Assembly (NCBI GenBank): GCA_033964015.1
Contig: CM066913.1
Coordinates: 18,995,854-19,059,853, forward strand
Direction: 5' to 3'
DNA from: Scolanthus callimorphus
Taxonomy: Eukaryota > Cnidaria > Anthozoa > Actiniaria > Edwardsiidae
Length of the DNA: 64,000 bases
Shown here: positions 54,964-64,000 of the stretch, in pieces
Numbering within the stretch: the stretch's first letter is position 1
Layout: every line of letters starts with the position of its first letter
Program-made: the position numbers and the translations under genes
Notes under the pieces: generated by a model
Databases searched by the model: none
Told to the model about the DNA's origin: nothing
Seen by the model: only the letters and a program-made list of their open reading frames with translations

Positions 54964-55077
54964 TTATTAGACATTTTGATGTACAATATCATGTACAATG
55001 TCGAGCCCGTCTTCGGGCGAGACAAAATACAAAAGAAAAAATGTTCAGAGATATTGTACACTAAAATGTCTCAATAA
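54964..55077. mobile_element. Inverted-repeat MITE, 114 bp
   Basis: TTATTAGACATTTT with GTACAATATC mirrors GATATTGTAC with AAAATGTCT. A central TCGAGCCCGTCTTCGGGCGA hairpin is present. The left edge motif also occurs near 54428. Confidence 0.65.
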
Positions 55078-55185
55078 GTTGTTTATTATCTGACATTCTA
55101 TTTTCCGTCCTTTTGAAGTGTGAATGGACGAACTTAGTGAAAATAGTTTTGAAGTGTACAATATCGCGGGATATTTGATTTTTTG

Positions 55186-55264
55186 GGTGCGCGGGATTCC
55201 TGTGTCGCGGAAAGGAGCTCCTTTCTTTTCTTTCCCCCCGCGGCACAGGAATCCCACGCGCCCA
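55186..55264. repeat. GC-rich inverted repeat
   Basis: TGGGTGCGCGGGATTCCTGT mirrors ACAGGAATCCCACGCGCCCA with GGAGCTCC in the centre. The short arms are almost perfect. Confidence 0.7.
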
Positions 55265-56434
55265 CTGGAGAGCCGGCTAGCAGGTTAAGGGCTGTAAAGT
55301 TTGGGGGAGGGTTTTGATTTGTTGAGCTCAGAATTGAGGGAGTGTCTCGCTTTTTAACAGATTATTTAGGAGAGGGTTGCATCCTTTTGACAGGATTTTT
55401 AAAAGCATTTCAAGCCATTCTAAGGGCCAAGAATTTCAAAATGGGAAGGAATCTGAGGAATTTCCTGGGGACGATTCGCCATACCCTCCAACAAACAATG
55501 TTTTGTATAGTAGCTCTTTGCACGGATTCATTTCTGCGCGCTAGGTGCATTCTGGGCAAGTTTGGTCACCAGGTACTTGATAGTTTTGAGTACTGGGTGA
55601 GATAGGACCCATTTAGCTAACAACGTGAGCCTTTGAGAAGATCCCCTTCGAGCCCAGTTTCCCAGCTCACAAACTGTAAATTCCAGACGAGTCATACTCA
55701 AGGATCCCTAACGCTACTGTATTTTCATTGATAAGCGCATATGAGTTAGACTTTTATTATTACTATTTACATAAATAAAACTCTAGTATCGACTGATCCG
55801 CAAATAGGTTCGCTAATCGTGGCGGATCAGTAAAATTAACTGATATGTATATAAAGACTATCTAAATAGGCTTCAACACCAAATTTTCCACCAAAAGATG
55901 CAAACGGAACTTAGGTTCGTTTTATACGACGAATAAAATAAAACGAAGACATACTACAGACGTTGTATACGTCCGAGGTCGACGTTTACAACGTCTTGGA
56001 CGAATTTAATTTTCGACCTTTTTTCAGACGAATTTAATTGCGATAATTAAATTCGTCTGAATTAAATTCGTCCGAAATACGACGTATAAACTAGGCCTTA
56101 GAAAAAAATAATACATGGGCCTGTCATTTTTGATTGCCGGAAGCCAAAACGCAGTTTGGCGTTCGGAAAAGTATAGTATAGTGGGAGTTCGCAGAATTAT
56201 GACAATGGCCGTAAAGTGGCTCAATAGAATAATTTGTTTTTGTCACCTCAATTTCGAAATATCCGCTTAAATCTCCCTTTTGTATATAGGGACAGACAAT
56301 TCCGCGAACTCTCGCTCGCTCCATACAGGCCAAGGAATTAAAATGTAAAAATACAAGAAAATGTAAGGCTCAAGAAACATATTGATTTGTCAAGCTCGGC
56401 GGTTCATGATCAATAAGAGATTTGATTAAGGACT
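55265..56434. other. Spacer with small hairpins
   Basis: Includes ACTGATCCGC/GCGGATCAGT (55783-55829) and a mirrored CAGACGAATTTAATT/AATTAAATTCGTCTG pair (56026-56060) inside a larger ACGTCGTATAA-type repeat. An 87-codon open frame at 55342-55605 has no recognisable homology. Confidence 0.4.
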
Positions 56435-56650
56435 AGTACATACGCCGCTCTTATCATGAGCCGTACCAACCTGTTACCATGAAATACTCGAAACTCGCGG
56501 TGTTAAAATCGATTCGACATTCCCGGTTTGATTTAGAATAGTTTAGGCTACAAGCAGACGAGAGATGGACAAAAATATTGTTTTATTGAGATTTTGCATT
56601 AGGATCGGCTCATTAATTAATCGGCTCATGATAAGAGCGGCGTATGTACT
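56435..56650. mobile_element. 29-bp-arm inverted-repeat MITE, 216 bp
   Basis: The left arm starting AGTACATACGCCGCTCTTAT (56435-56463) is the exact inverse of 56622-56650. The centre is AT-rich and non-coding. Confidence 0.8.
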
Positions 56651-57036
56651 TGGCCTAAGTCATTTTAATGACTTAAAAGTTTTGACTCAAACCGACATAA
56701 ACGAATTCGTTTAGTCTCAAACCTTCCTGGGATTAATTACATAAACTGTAATATATATTATGGCATTATGAAAATTGAGTTTTTCATTTATACTATAAAA
56801 AAAAACCTCGCGGAGGAAAATTCAGAAAAGGACATACCTGAATGACGCCGGCCTCCCTCCCCCAGTGGCACCGCCCCCTCCCCCCTCCCTCCCCCTCCAT
56901 ACCATTAAAGCAAAGTTAATCGATTAAAGGGATAGCAAACAAGTTGTGGTCCACAAGAGATGGGAAAAAAGTAGCCTGGTCAAAGAACTTTAGGGATAGA
57001 TGACAACTCTTTGGATCCTTTGTCTGTCACTCCCTA

Positions 57037-57367
57037 GGGGAGAGGTCAAAACATCCGTACTTCTGTGGGTGCCCAATTTGGGGGGGGGGGGGGGGGGTAG
57101 GTGCCACCTACCTCTCAGAGCTGAATTTTAGAGGAGGGTAAAATAGATATTAAAAAGTTGTATGCCCCAACGCTTTCCTCGCAGCGAGAGGAGTCCATAT
57201 GTGCAATAAAATAAGGTACCCCTAGATCATGCTCTGAGAAAATTACGTCTGAAAAAGGGGTATCAAGAGTGGGGGTATTGGGTACCTAAGGGGGTAGATG
57301 CCGGTACCGACCACCTCCCCTGAACAAATTGGGCACCATTCGAGTACAAGTGTTTTGACCTCTTCCC
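57037..57367. mobile_element. Inverted-repeat element, 331 bp
   Basis: GGGGAGAGGTCAAAAC mirrors GTTTTGACCTCTTCCC, and GGTGCCCAATTT mirrors AAATTGGGCACC. A poly-G run (57080-57096) is inside the left arm. Non-coding. Confidence 0.75.
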
Positions 57368-57578
57368 AGAGAGGAGAGAACATTGACTGAAAGTTGTGCT
57401 TGAACAAGAAGAATTCTTTGGTTTCAATCACGTGACTTTTGCGCGTAATTTTGCTTCCGGTCTGAATCAGCTGGAGGTCAAGATGAAGAAGTTTTCTAAA
57501 GTTCACGAGCAAAACTTCAAAACTAAATCCTAGTGTAAATACAAATTTGTAGCGATTGGAAGGTCGGGGTTTGCTTTT

Positions 57579-58997
57579 TTAGCCAGTTTTAGCGGAGCTC
57601 CTGCGCGGGCCGAAGGCCCGCGCAAGCGGAGCACCATACCTAAGGAAATAACGTCTAGCATAACTATGGAGTTGATTTTCAAACGTCACGGGCTTTCTTG
57701 CTCATTTTGCTTACGTTATTGACGGCGCCAAGTTAAATGATTAGGGCGTTGAAATGGTATCGCCCAAAAGATGAATGTGTCCAAGTTTGGTTGCCGTAGG
57801 TTGTTCCCTTCTTGAGATATGATTTTTTTTGTTTCTTCCTGGTATTAAAGGTATAGCGTACGTCCGTCCGGCGTCCGTCCGTCCGTCCGTCCGCCGTACG
57901 CGGAAACTCATGGGAACCCTGTGGTATACTAAGAAAATCAACAAATCTCGGGAAGGGATGGACCTCAGACAACCAAACTTGGGTGAAGTTATCTAAGTGG
58001 CAAGGGGGGTGCAACTGCATGGTCACGTGGTATGACGTCATTGATGACGTCATCATAGCAGAAAAATGATATATCTCAAGAAGGGATGAACTTCAGACAA
58101 CCAAACTTGGGTGCAGTTATCTAAGTGGCAAGGGGGTGCAACTGCATGGTCACGTAGTATGACGTCATTGATGACGTCATCATAGGAGAAACATGATATA
58201 TCTCAAGAAGGGATGAACCTCAGACAACCAAACTTGGGTGAAGTTGTCTAAGTGGCAAGGGGGGTGCAACTGCATGGTCACGTGGTATGACGTCATTGAT
58301 GACGTCATCATAGCAGAAAAATGACATATCTCAAGAAGGGATGAACTTCAGACAACCAAACTTGGGTGAAGTTATCTAAGTGGCAAGGGGGGTGCAACTG
58401 CATGGTCACGTGGTATGACGTCATTGATGATGTCATCATAGGAGAAACATGATATATCTCAAGAAGGGATGAACCTCAGACAACCAAACTTGGGTGAAGT
58501 TGTCTAAGTGGCAAGGGGGGTGCAACTACATGGTCACGTGGTATGACGTCATTGATGACGTCATCATAGCAGAAAAATGATATATCTCAAGAAGGGATGA
58601 ACTTCAGACAACCAAACTTGGGTGAAGTTATCTAAGTGGCAGACGGGTGCAACTGCATGGTCACGTAGTATGACGTCATTGATGACGTCATCATAGGACA
58701 AACATGATATATCTCAAGAAGGGAAAAACCTCAGACAACCAAACTTGGGTGTAGTTGTCTAAGTGGCAAGGGGGGTACAACTGCATGGTCACGTGGTATG
58801 ACGTTATTGATGACGTCATCAAACGTGAAAAGGTTTACATCGTTGAAGGGATGAACCTTAGATAACCAAACTTGGATGAACAAGTGCTTAGTCACGTGGT
58901 ATAACGGTGCAAGGCTATCTATTCATGTACAATGGCAACCTTTTTGTCTCGTTAAAAAAATATGTAACCGGGAGCTCCGCTTTTAGCCAGTGGCTAA
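57579..58997. mobile_element. Element with CRE-bearing tandem repeats, 1.4 kb
   Basis: TTAGCCAGTTTTAGCGGAGC at the left mirrors GCTCCGC and GGCTAAA blocks at the right end. Near the left end is a perfect hairpin GCGCGGGCC-GAA-GGCCCGCGC (57604-57624), then a (GTCC)n run (57862-57900), then seven 127-128 bp tandem repeats. No protein is encoded. Confidence 0.65.
57944..58880 (+). repeat. Seven-copy 127-128 bp tandem repeat with paired CREs
   Basis: Each unit has CTCAAGAAGGGATGAAC, CAGACAACCAAACTTGGGTG, GGTCACGTGG and then TGACGTCATTGATGACGTCA. CRE pairs start at 58033, 58160, 58288, 58416, 58544, 58671 and 58799. 12 of 14 octamers are perfect (second of unit 4 and first of unit 7 altered). Units alternate ATAGCAGAAAAATGA and ATAGGAGAAACATGA, a two-unit higher-order period of about 255 bp. 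Confidence 0.92.
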
Positions 58998-61886
58998 ATC
59001 TATATATTAACTGTGGTAAATGAGTAAAACGTAACAAACTGGCTGATATTTTAGGCAGCGTTTTTTTTTCAAATGCTTGATGTTTTTACTCATTTGGCTC
59101 GAAAAATAATAATTGTAATGAAAAATAGATATGTAATAGGGTTGAGAAACATTTATATGCTCCTTCTGTTCTTTGTTTCTGGACAAAAGACTTGAGAAAC
59201 AGAAGTTTTGGAAGACGGTAAGTTAAGTACTTGATTGCTGTTTTTTTTGTCAAATAGAACTCAGAAAATCGACTCCGCTCTTTTGCATACAGTTTTCCCC
59301 ATACTGCAAAACAACTTTCCACATAAACAAGATTCAATTCTCAATAAGCTATTACATGTAGGTGTCAAATTTCTGCAGTTTCTAAAGTATGTTTTTACAA
59401 AACGCCTAAATTTTGACTCTTTCAAAGTTGTGTTTCAGCCAGCTCAACGCAGCAACAAAAACTTGACCAAAATTTAGCCAATGAAAAACAAATTGTATAC
59501 ACACGACTGGGAAAAAGAATCGAAAAGTCCATGTCGACCTAGAATAAATAGGTAAATCCCGGAGTAAATCCCGGACGTTTTGCTGGGTTTTCGGACTCCT
59601 TGTAAATGTTTTACAAACTTTTTTGCCTACCTGTCGGATTGTTTGAAGCGAACTTCATGTGATTTATCCGTGTATCAAATGAGAAACCAATTCATCCATA
59701 GTCCTGGTGGTTTTGTGTAAATCCTTTATGATTCCCTTATCCATCCGTATAGCTACCAAACTCATTTACTTAAACTTAATTTCAAATAACTTAAGTTACA
59801 TATCTTCATGAATCACTTTCACTTTGCGACAACAAGTTCTCGAGGCCACGGCGCTTTTCTGGAGTCGTTTGGACCATTTCGATTGTTTTCAGAGTTTGTA
59901 TTGCTTGCTGTCTGTTTTGGGCAATCTCAAGACATCTGTTTATCCGTTTACCAAACTTGTAGAATCAGAAACAATGCGAGGAGATAACATTTTCACAGTT
60001 TTCCATCTCGAAAAGCACTGCAGGGAGGACGTTTGACCTGCAGCTGAATTTTTAATGAGGCTCTAAAAAGCGGATGTGACGTCATATGAAACCCAAGAAT
60101 GCGGAAATTCTGTCTCGATACCTTTTTTGATTTAATAACGAGATATGTAAGATCAAAGATTTATGCAAATTAGGTTTTGATGACGTGGCGATTGTCTTGT
60201 CAATAAATCTTCCTACACCAGCGGTTTTCATACACAATGATATAGAAGCCAGATACACGTTATTCATGCAAAAAAGTAACTGGATTATAATCGTATTGTC
60301 TGATATTAGCATGCATCCTCTGGATCAGTTTCCCTAAAATCGACATTTTTTCTCTTGGATAGAGTATTTTCTTCGATTACCTCTCTAGATCAGCTAGCCC
60401 CCTACTCTGAAATAGTTTCGAGATGACTGGTGAAGATGAATTTGAAATAAAATAATGGCAATCCCGCCAACATTGCCACTAGAACAGGGTATATATTTTT
60501 GCGGATTTTCGCAAAATACTCTAGAACAGGGTGTCGAATTTAGATTTTTTCACTCTAGAACAGGGCCAGGTTCTCAGAGAGCCAGCGGCACATCCCTACC
60601 CTAAATCCCCCCTCCCCCCCGGGGGAGTCCCCCGTTGCAGGGACGACGCGACACATACCTTTGCTACCTTCGCGAAGCCCTTAAATTCGTTAGTCAGAAA
60701 TGTCTCGCCCGTTCTCTCCTGCTCAATGGCGAAGAGATATTGTATACCATACAGAACCTATGACTCTCCATTTTTATACGTAACAAAGGTATGTAAAATT
60801 GAAGTTCATTCAGTAGTGATAAACTATTGTGGGAATTCGTGAACGCAGGGGAAATTCTGTACCCTGCGAGCAGTTTCTTTTTGCCTGTCTTATTTGCACA
60901 TCAAACGAAGTTGTTAATTTGCGTGCCATATATGGTTTCGCGTATGGGGGTTTTACCGGGCGAAATAGACAATGAAAACAACGCGCGACCACCAAACCGC
61001 GAAGAAAGCGATATACCAGGGAATAGCCTCCTGCTATCAGGGTAACCGAAGGGTAAAGTCAAACAGCCTTGTATATCTTTTGTTCGGGGTTCATGGAAGT
61101 TGAAGATGACTCTCGTATATGATGCGAGTGCAAAAATCTGCGCTTGAAGCCCACCAAAAATCAACCGAAGGTCATAGAGAAAGGCGAAAGTTTTGAATAA
61201 CCATACCGATAATCAAAGATAAACTTGCTCAAACGAACTGGTGTTAAACTGATTTAAGCTCCATTCCACGACACAACGCATAGAAAGCGAAAGTTTTGAA
61301 TAACCATACCGATAATTGCGCAAACGAACTGGTGTTAAAAGCTAGTGTGCTCAGGGGCACCTAACGATCATTTTCGGTAAAAATCTGTTCGGATGACGCC
61401 TACGAAGGCAGAAATTTTCGCTTCAGAATTTGAAGCTTTTATTTTCGTATGAGATTATAAGATCCCCTTATTGTTTCGAGTAGCACAAAAGGTGAAATTT
61501 TACTACTTTTAAGGTCACCTAGAATTTTCGGATAGCGTTATTTCATTCCCTAAATTGTTCGCATCCTATATCTTTCAACTCCGAAATCCGAACAGATACA
61601 AAACTTGTAGACTAAAAATCCCAAATCATTACAGAGTCATTTGTGTACTCAGCAATGACTTATAATATGGCATTCTTAGCTATTTTACACCATTGTCTAG
61701 TTTGGTGTTCCTCTGCAGTTCTACAGTCGACACTTTAACGGACACGTGTGAAAACAATCTCGTTCCCAGAGCCTACTTCGCTGTTTGTGACCACGTGTGG
61801 GACACGGCTTGGGCATTTCGAAATAAACAAAGAGCGCGTGCGCTTATATCTGCGATCGGGTTGGCTCGCGCATCATCATTTTCAAC
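58998..61886. other. Gene-poor spacer
   Basis: AT-rich, with CTCTAGAACAGGG motifs repeated near 60478, 60520 and 60553. It also has a 100-bp-spaced direct repeat (GAAAGTTTTGAATAACCATA at 61186 and 61288, with CAAACGAACTGGTGTTAAA after each). No coding exon was recognised on either strand. Confidence 0.4.
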
Positions 61887-62012
61887 AACCTCGTTCCCAG
61901 GGTCTTCTGGGTAATTTTCAAGATGGCGGGTCACTCTGAAGAAGACCCCCAACCTCGTTCCCAGGATCTTCTGGGTAAATTTCAAGATGGCGGGTCACTC
62001 GGAAGAAGACCC
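61887..62012 (+). repeat. 64-bp tandem duplication of the CTCGTTCCCAG repeat
   Basis: Two units at 61887 and 61951, each with AACCTCGTTCCCAGG, TCTTCTGGGTAA and AAGATGGCGGGTCACTC. Related pieces are at 32370-32660 and, inverted, at 63600-63670. Confidence 0.8.
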
Positions 62013-62013
62013 T

Positions 62014-62238
62014 GGCAAAGGCTGGGGCCTTTCCTTAGGGAGACCTCCTAAGAAAAACGGTCAAAATCCGATATGGCTGGCGGACAGCCGAAAAGATAAC
62101 GCAAATCATTAACACAAGTCAACAAGATAAATTCTAGCTCCGATTTCCACCTTCCTTTCCCGGCTGTCCACCCGCCCATGGGCAGATTTACCGTGTTTTT
62201 CTTAGGCGGTCTCCCTGTGGAAAGGCCCCAGCCTTTGC
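62014..62238. mobile_element. Inverted-repeat element, 225 bp
   Basis: GGCAAAGGCTGGGGCCTTTC mirrors GAAAGGCCCCAGCCTTTGC. The arms continue through GGGAGACC and CCTAAGAAAAACGGT for about 55 bp, and GGCGGACAGCCG/CGGCTGTCC pairs inside. A second copy starts at 63668. Confidence 0.8.
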
Positions 62239-62283
62239 AACATGACCTCGAACTTAAAATGAGGATTTTCATCAATAGCCCAG

Positions 62284-62422
62284 GTTCGAATTACGCTCCG
62301 ATGCTCACAAGACAAAAGCTTCAAATCGAGGCTTTCTCCAAGTTCTAATACATTTACAGTAATTTCAGAAGAAAGCCTCGACTTGAGGTTATTGTTTGTA
62401 GGCATTGGAGCGTAATTCGAAC
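62284..62422. mobile_element. Inverted-repeat MITE, 139 bp
   Basis: GTTCGAATTACGCTCCGATG mirrors CATTGGAGCGTAATTCGAAC with one mismatch. AATCGAGGCTTTCT mirrors AGAAAGCCTCGACTT. Confidence 0.75.
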
Positions 62423-62500
62423 ATGGCCTTGGTATCATCATTTGGGGACATGACTATAATACTCATTATCTTCTTTCTATTAAAAACATAAATAGAACGA

Positions 62501-62537
62501 GAAATTCAATTCAATTCAATTCAATTCAATTCAATTT
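62501..62537 (+). repeat. (ATTCA)n microsatellite
   Basis: About seven ATTCA units followed by ATTTTATTTCTCAC. On the minus strand this reads AAATAAAATTGAATTGAAT, a LINE-tail-like pattern, but no LINE body was seen. Confidence 0.85.
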
Positions 62538-63462
62538 TATTTCTCACACTAGTAGATATTTTTACAGAACATGTATTTAAAAAAAAACTGTAGAACATGA
62601 CATAAAACATATCAAGAAAGTGCTGTCGTTTTTATGGCAAATCCGCGTGGGTTGCCTGTGGTGTTCAAACGTGTCTCACAGGCCCCTCTGCGGGGGGGCA
62701 AAACAAAATGGCGACCAAAGAGATGATGTTTCTCGAGTATCTGCAAGTTTTGGTAAATTTTCCTGCTTTTTTCGCCAAGATATGAGGAAAAGTACTTACA
62801 GACCTTCCAAATAAGGTAAGGGAATTTCATATCAAGATAGTTCCCTTGAAAAAGTGTCGACTTTCTCCAACTTCCTTATAAGGAAATATCTTGGAATCCT
62901 ATTAAGTTTTTCACTATTTCTATTGGCCTAGAAAGCTTAAACCTCAACCAAAACTCAAATATACTCGAGGAAAGATGCTATGTGCATTTTCTTCTGTGTT
63001 GTTCATGGTCAAGAGCCTGGCAACAAGGTAGACAAGATACCACAGGAAGCCCGGTCAATCTCTAGAATTGCGACACTGCTATCTTGATATGCCGAACAAG
63101 GAAGTTTTTCAACGTCGGCAAAATGACAGTTTTTGGCTAAATTTTCTTGATATGGAATAAGGAGAAGAGAATTTTTGAATAATTTTGTGTGCGTGTGTGT
63201 GTGTGTGTGTGAGCAGCTCCCTTTACTACAACTGTACTACCAGACTACTTCAACCTACAACCATGTGGGACACTTGCGCATGTCAAATAACCATGTCACC
63301 AGAATGATGATAGTCCTCATTTCAAGACCATTTAACAATTGATGATAATCCTCATTTTTAACTGTAGTAAATGAAGGACGAACCACTTGACAGACTCAAC
63401 TCGTTGGTTTACGCTGGACCAATTAACGGTCTAGCCGACAGTAAGATTAATAAAATTTAAAA
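62538..63462. other. Spacer
   Basis: No gene recognised. It contains a (GT)n run at about 63189-63210 and TTCAAGATAG/TATCTTG-type scattered inverted motifs. Confidence 0.4.
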
Positions 63463-63576
63463 TAAGAAAAGTCGGCGTTACAATGTAGGTTTTAGTTGTA
63501 TTTTAGCTGGTTTGGCCAGCCGAAATATTGTACTAAAATACAACTAAAACCAACGTTGTAACGCCGACTTTTCTTA
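63463..63576. mobile_element. Foldback MITE, 114 bp
   Basis: TAAGAAAAGTCGGCGTTACA mirrors TGTAACGCCGACTTTTCTTA. The second arm block (GGTTTTAGTTGTATTTTA) mirrors as well, and GCTGG/CCAGC closes the centre, so nearly the whole element folds. Confidence 0.85.
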
Positions 63577-63663
63577 CCTCATTTTAAGTTTCGAGACCAT
63601 GTTGCAGCTTTGCCAGGGTCTTCTTCTGAGTGACCCGCCATCTTGAAATTTGGCCCAGAAGAC

Positions 63664-64000
63664 ACTGGCAAAGGCTGGGGCCTTTCCACTGGGAGACCGC
63701 CTAAGAAAAACAGATTAAATCCGATATGGCTGGCCGGACAGCCGGGAAGTTGACCCAAATCATAATCTTAAAAGACAAGTCATTAAGAAATAGAAAGAAA
63801 CAAAAAAAGGCAAAACGAACAGAATAAAACCCAAAATTTACATCCTTTTAAAACAATAAATCATCACAAACATAGATAGCAACTACTGAATTTCCCACTG
63901 AACTCCACGGCACATATTTACTACATCGCTGCTGGCTCAAGAATATATGACAGTTTTTTATTTACCTGAAAAAAAAAAATGACATGATACTCTCTGTTAA
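63664..64000. mobile_element. Second copy of the GGCAAAGGCTGGGG element (partial)
   Basis: GGCAAAGGCTGGGGCCTTTC at 63668 is followed by the same arm and CCGATATGGCTGG as at 62014. No right end is found before the window stops. The flank at 63640-63666 carries the inverted GACCCGCCATCTTGAAA repeat. Confidence 0.6.

Noticed and set aside
57944..58880. CRISPR-like array
   Set aside because: Units are contiguous 127-128 bp repeats without spacers.

Overview
The window looks like nuclear DNA of a marine invertebrate, most likely a cnidarian (coral or sea anemone). The evidence is spliced genes with GT-AG introns, metazoan centrosome and dynein genes, and AT-rich spacers crowded with small inverted-repeat elements, minisatellites, poly-G tracts and LINE debris. 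The organism call is an inference from this repertoire. There is no bacterial operon structure, and most long open frames elsewhere are shadows or repeat artefacts.

Host genes, all on the + strand: (1) a small P-loop NTPase of the AAA_28 / NadR-kinase-like type, in two exons (505-857 and 12100-12367) separated by an 11.2 kb intron whose phases match exactly; (2) a single-exon Tctex1-type dynein light chain (14051-14617); (3) a 13-exon gene for SSX2IP/ADIP, the afadin- and alpha-actinin-binding centrosomal protein (19326-30792). The SSX2IP gene carries two apparent 1-nt deletions (exons 5 and 12), both repaired by one extra G in a G run. (4) A possible gene start at 34047 with a candidate second exon at 35715 is not recognised.

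The large intron of gene 1 holds a nearly complete 9.2 kb DNA transposon (1295-10519). It has long terminal inverted repeats and a candidate 3-bp target duplication (CAG). Its two-exon gene encodes a protein of about 1518 aa with an N-terminal Cys/His motif, an RNase-H-like region, an XPG/FEN-like region and a C-terminal cysteine cluster. That combination fits the Academ superfamily. Its subterminal regions carry mirrored 14-bp palindromes identical to an RFX X-box core. I regard this as the most interesting object in the window.

Region by region: 1-504 is 5' flank; 505-12367 is gene 1 with the transposon and a second inverted-repeat element in its intron; 12.4-13.1 kb holds MITEs; 14.05-14.6 kb is the dynein light chain; 15.97-18.14 kb is an inverted-repeat element whose arms are arrays of one 20-bp satellite, with a minisatellite core and a nested 5-bp-TSD hAT-like MITE; 19.3-30.8 kb is SSX2IP with MITEs in many introns and a broken LINE in intron 7; 31-42 kb is repeat-rich with a tRNA-derived SINE pair; 42.9-43.9 kb is a 31-bp minisatellite; 44-57 kb is a mosaic of MITEs, some with clear target duplications; 57.6-59.0 kb is an element with seven 127-128 bp repeats, each carrying paired CRE octamers; 59-64 kb is gene-poor repeat mosaic.

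The host genes show no operon-like link, although the dynein light chain and SSX2IP are both cilium/centrosome-associated families. Their adjacency may be chance.
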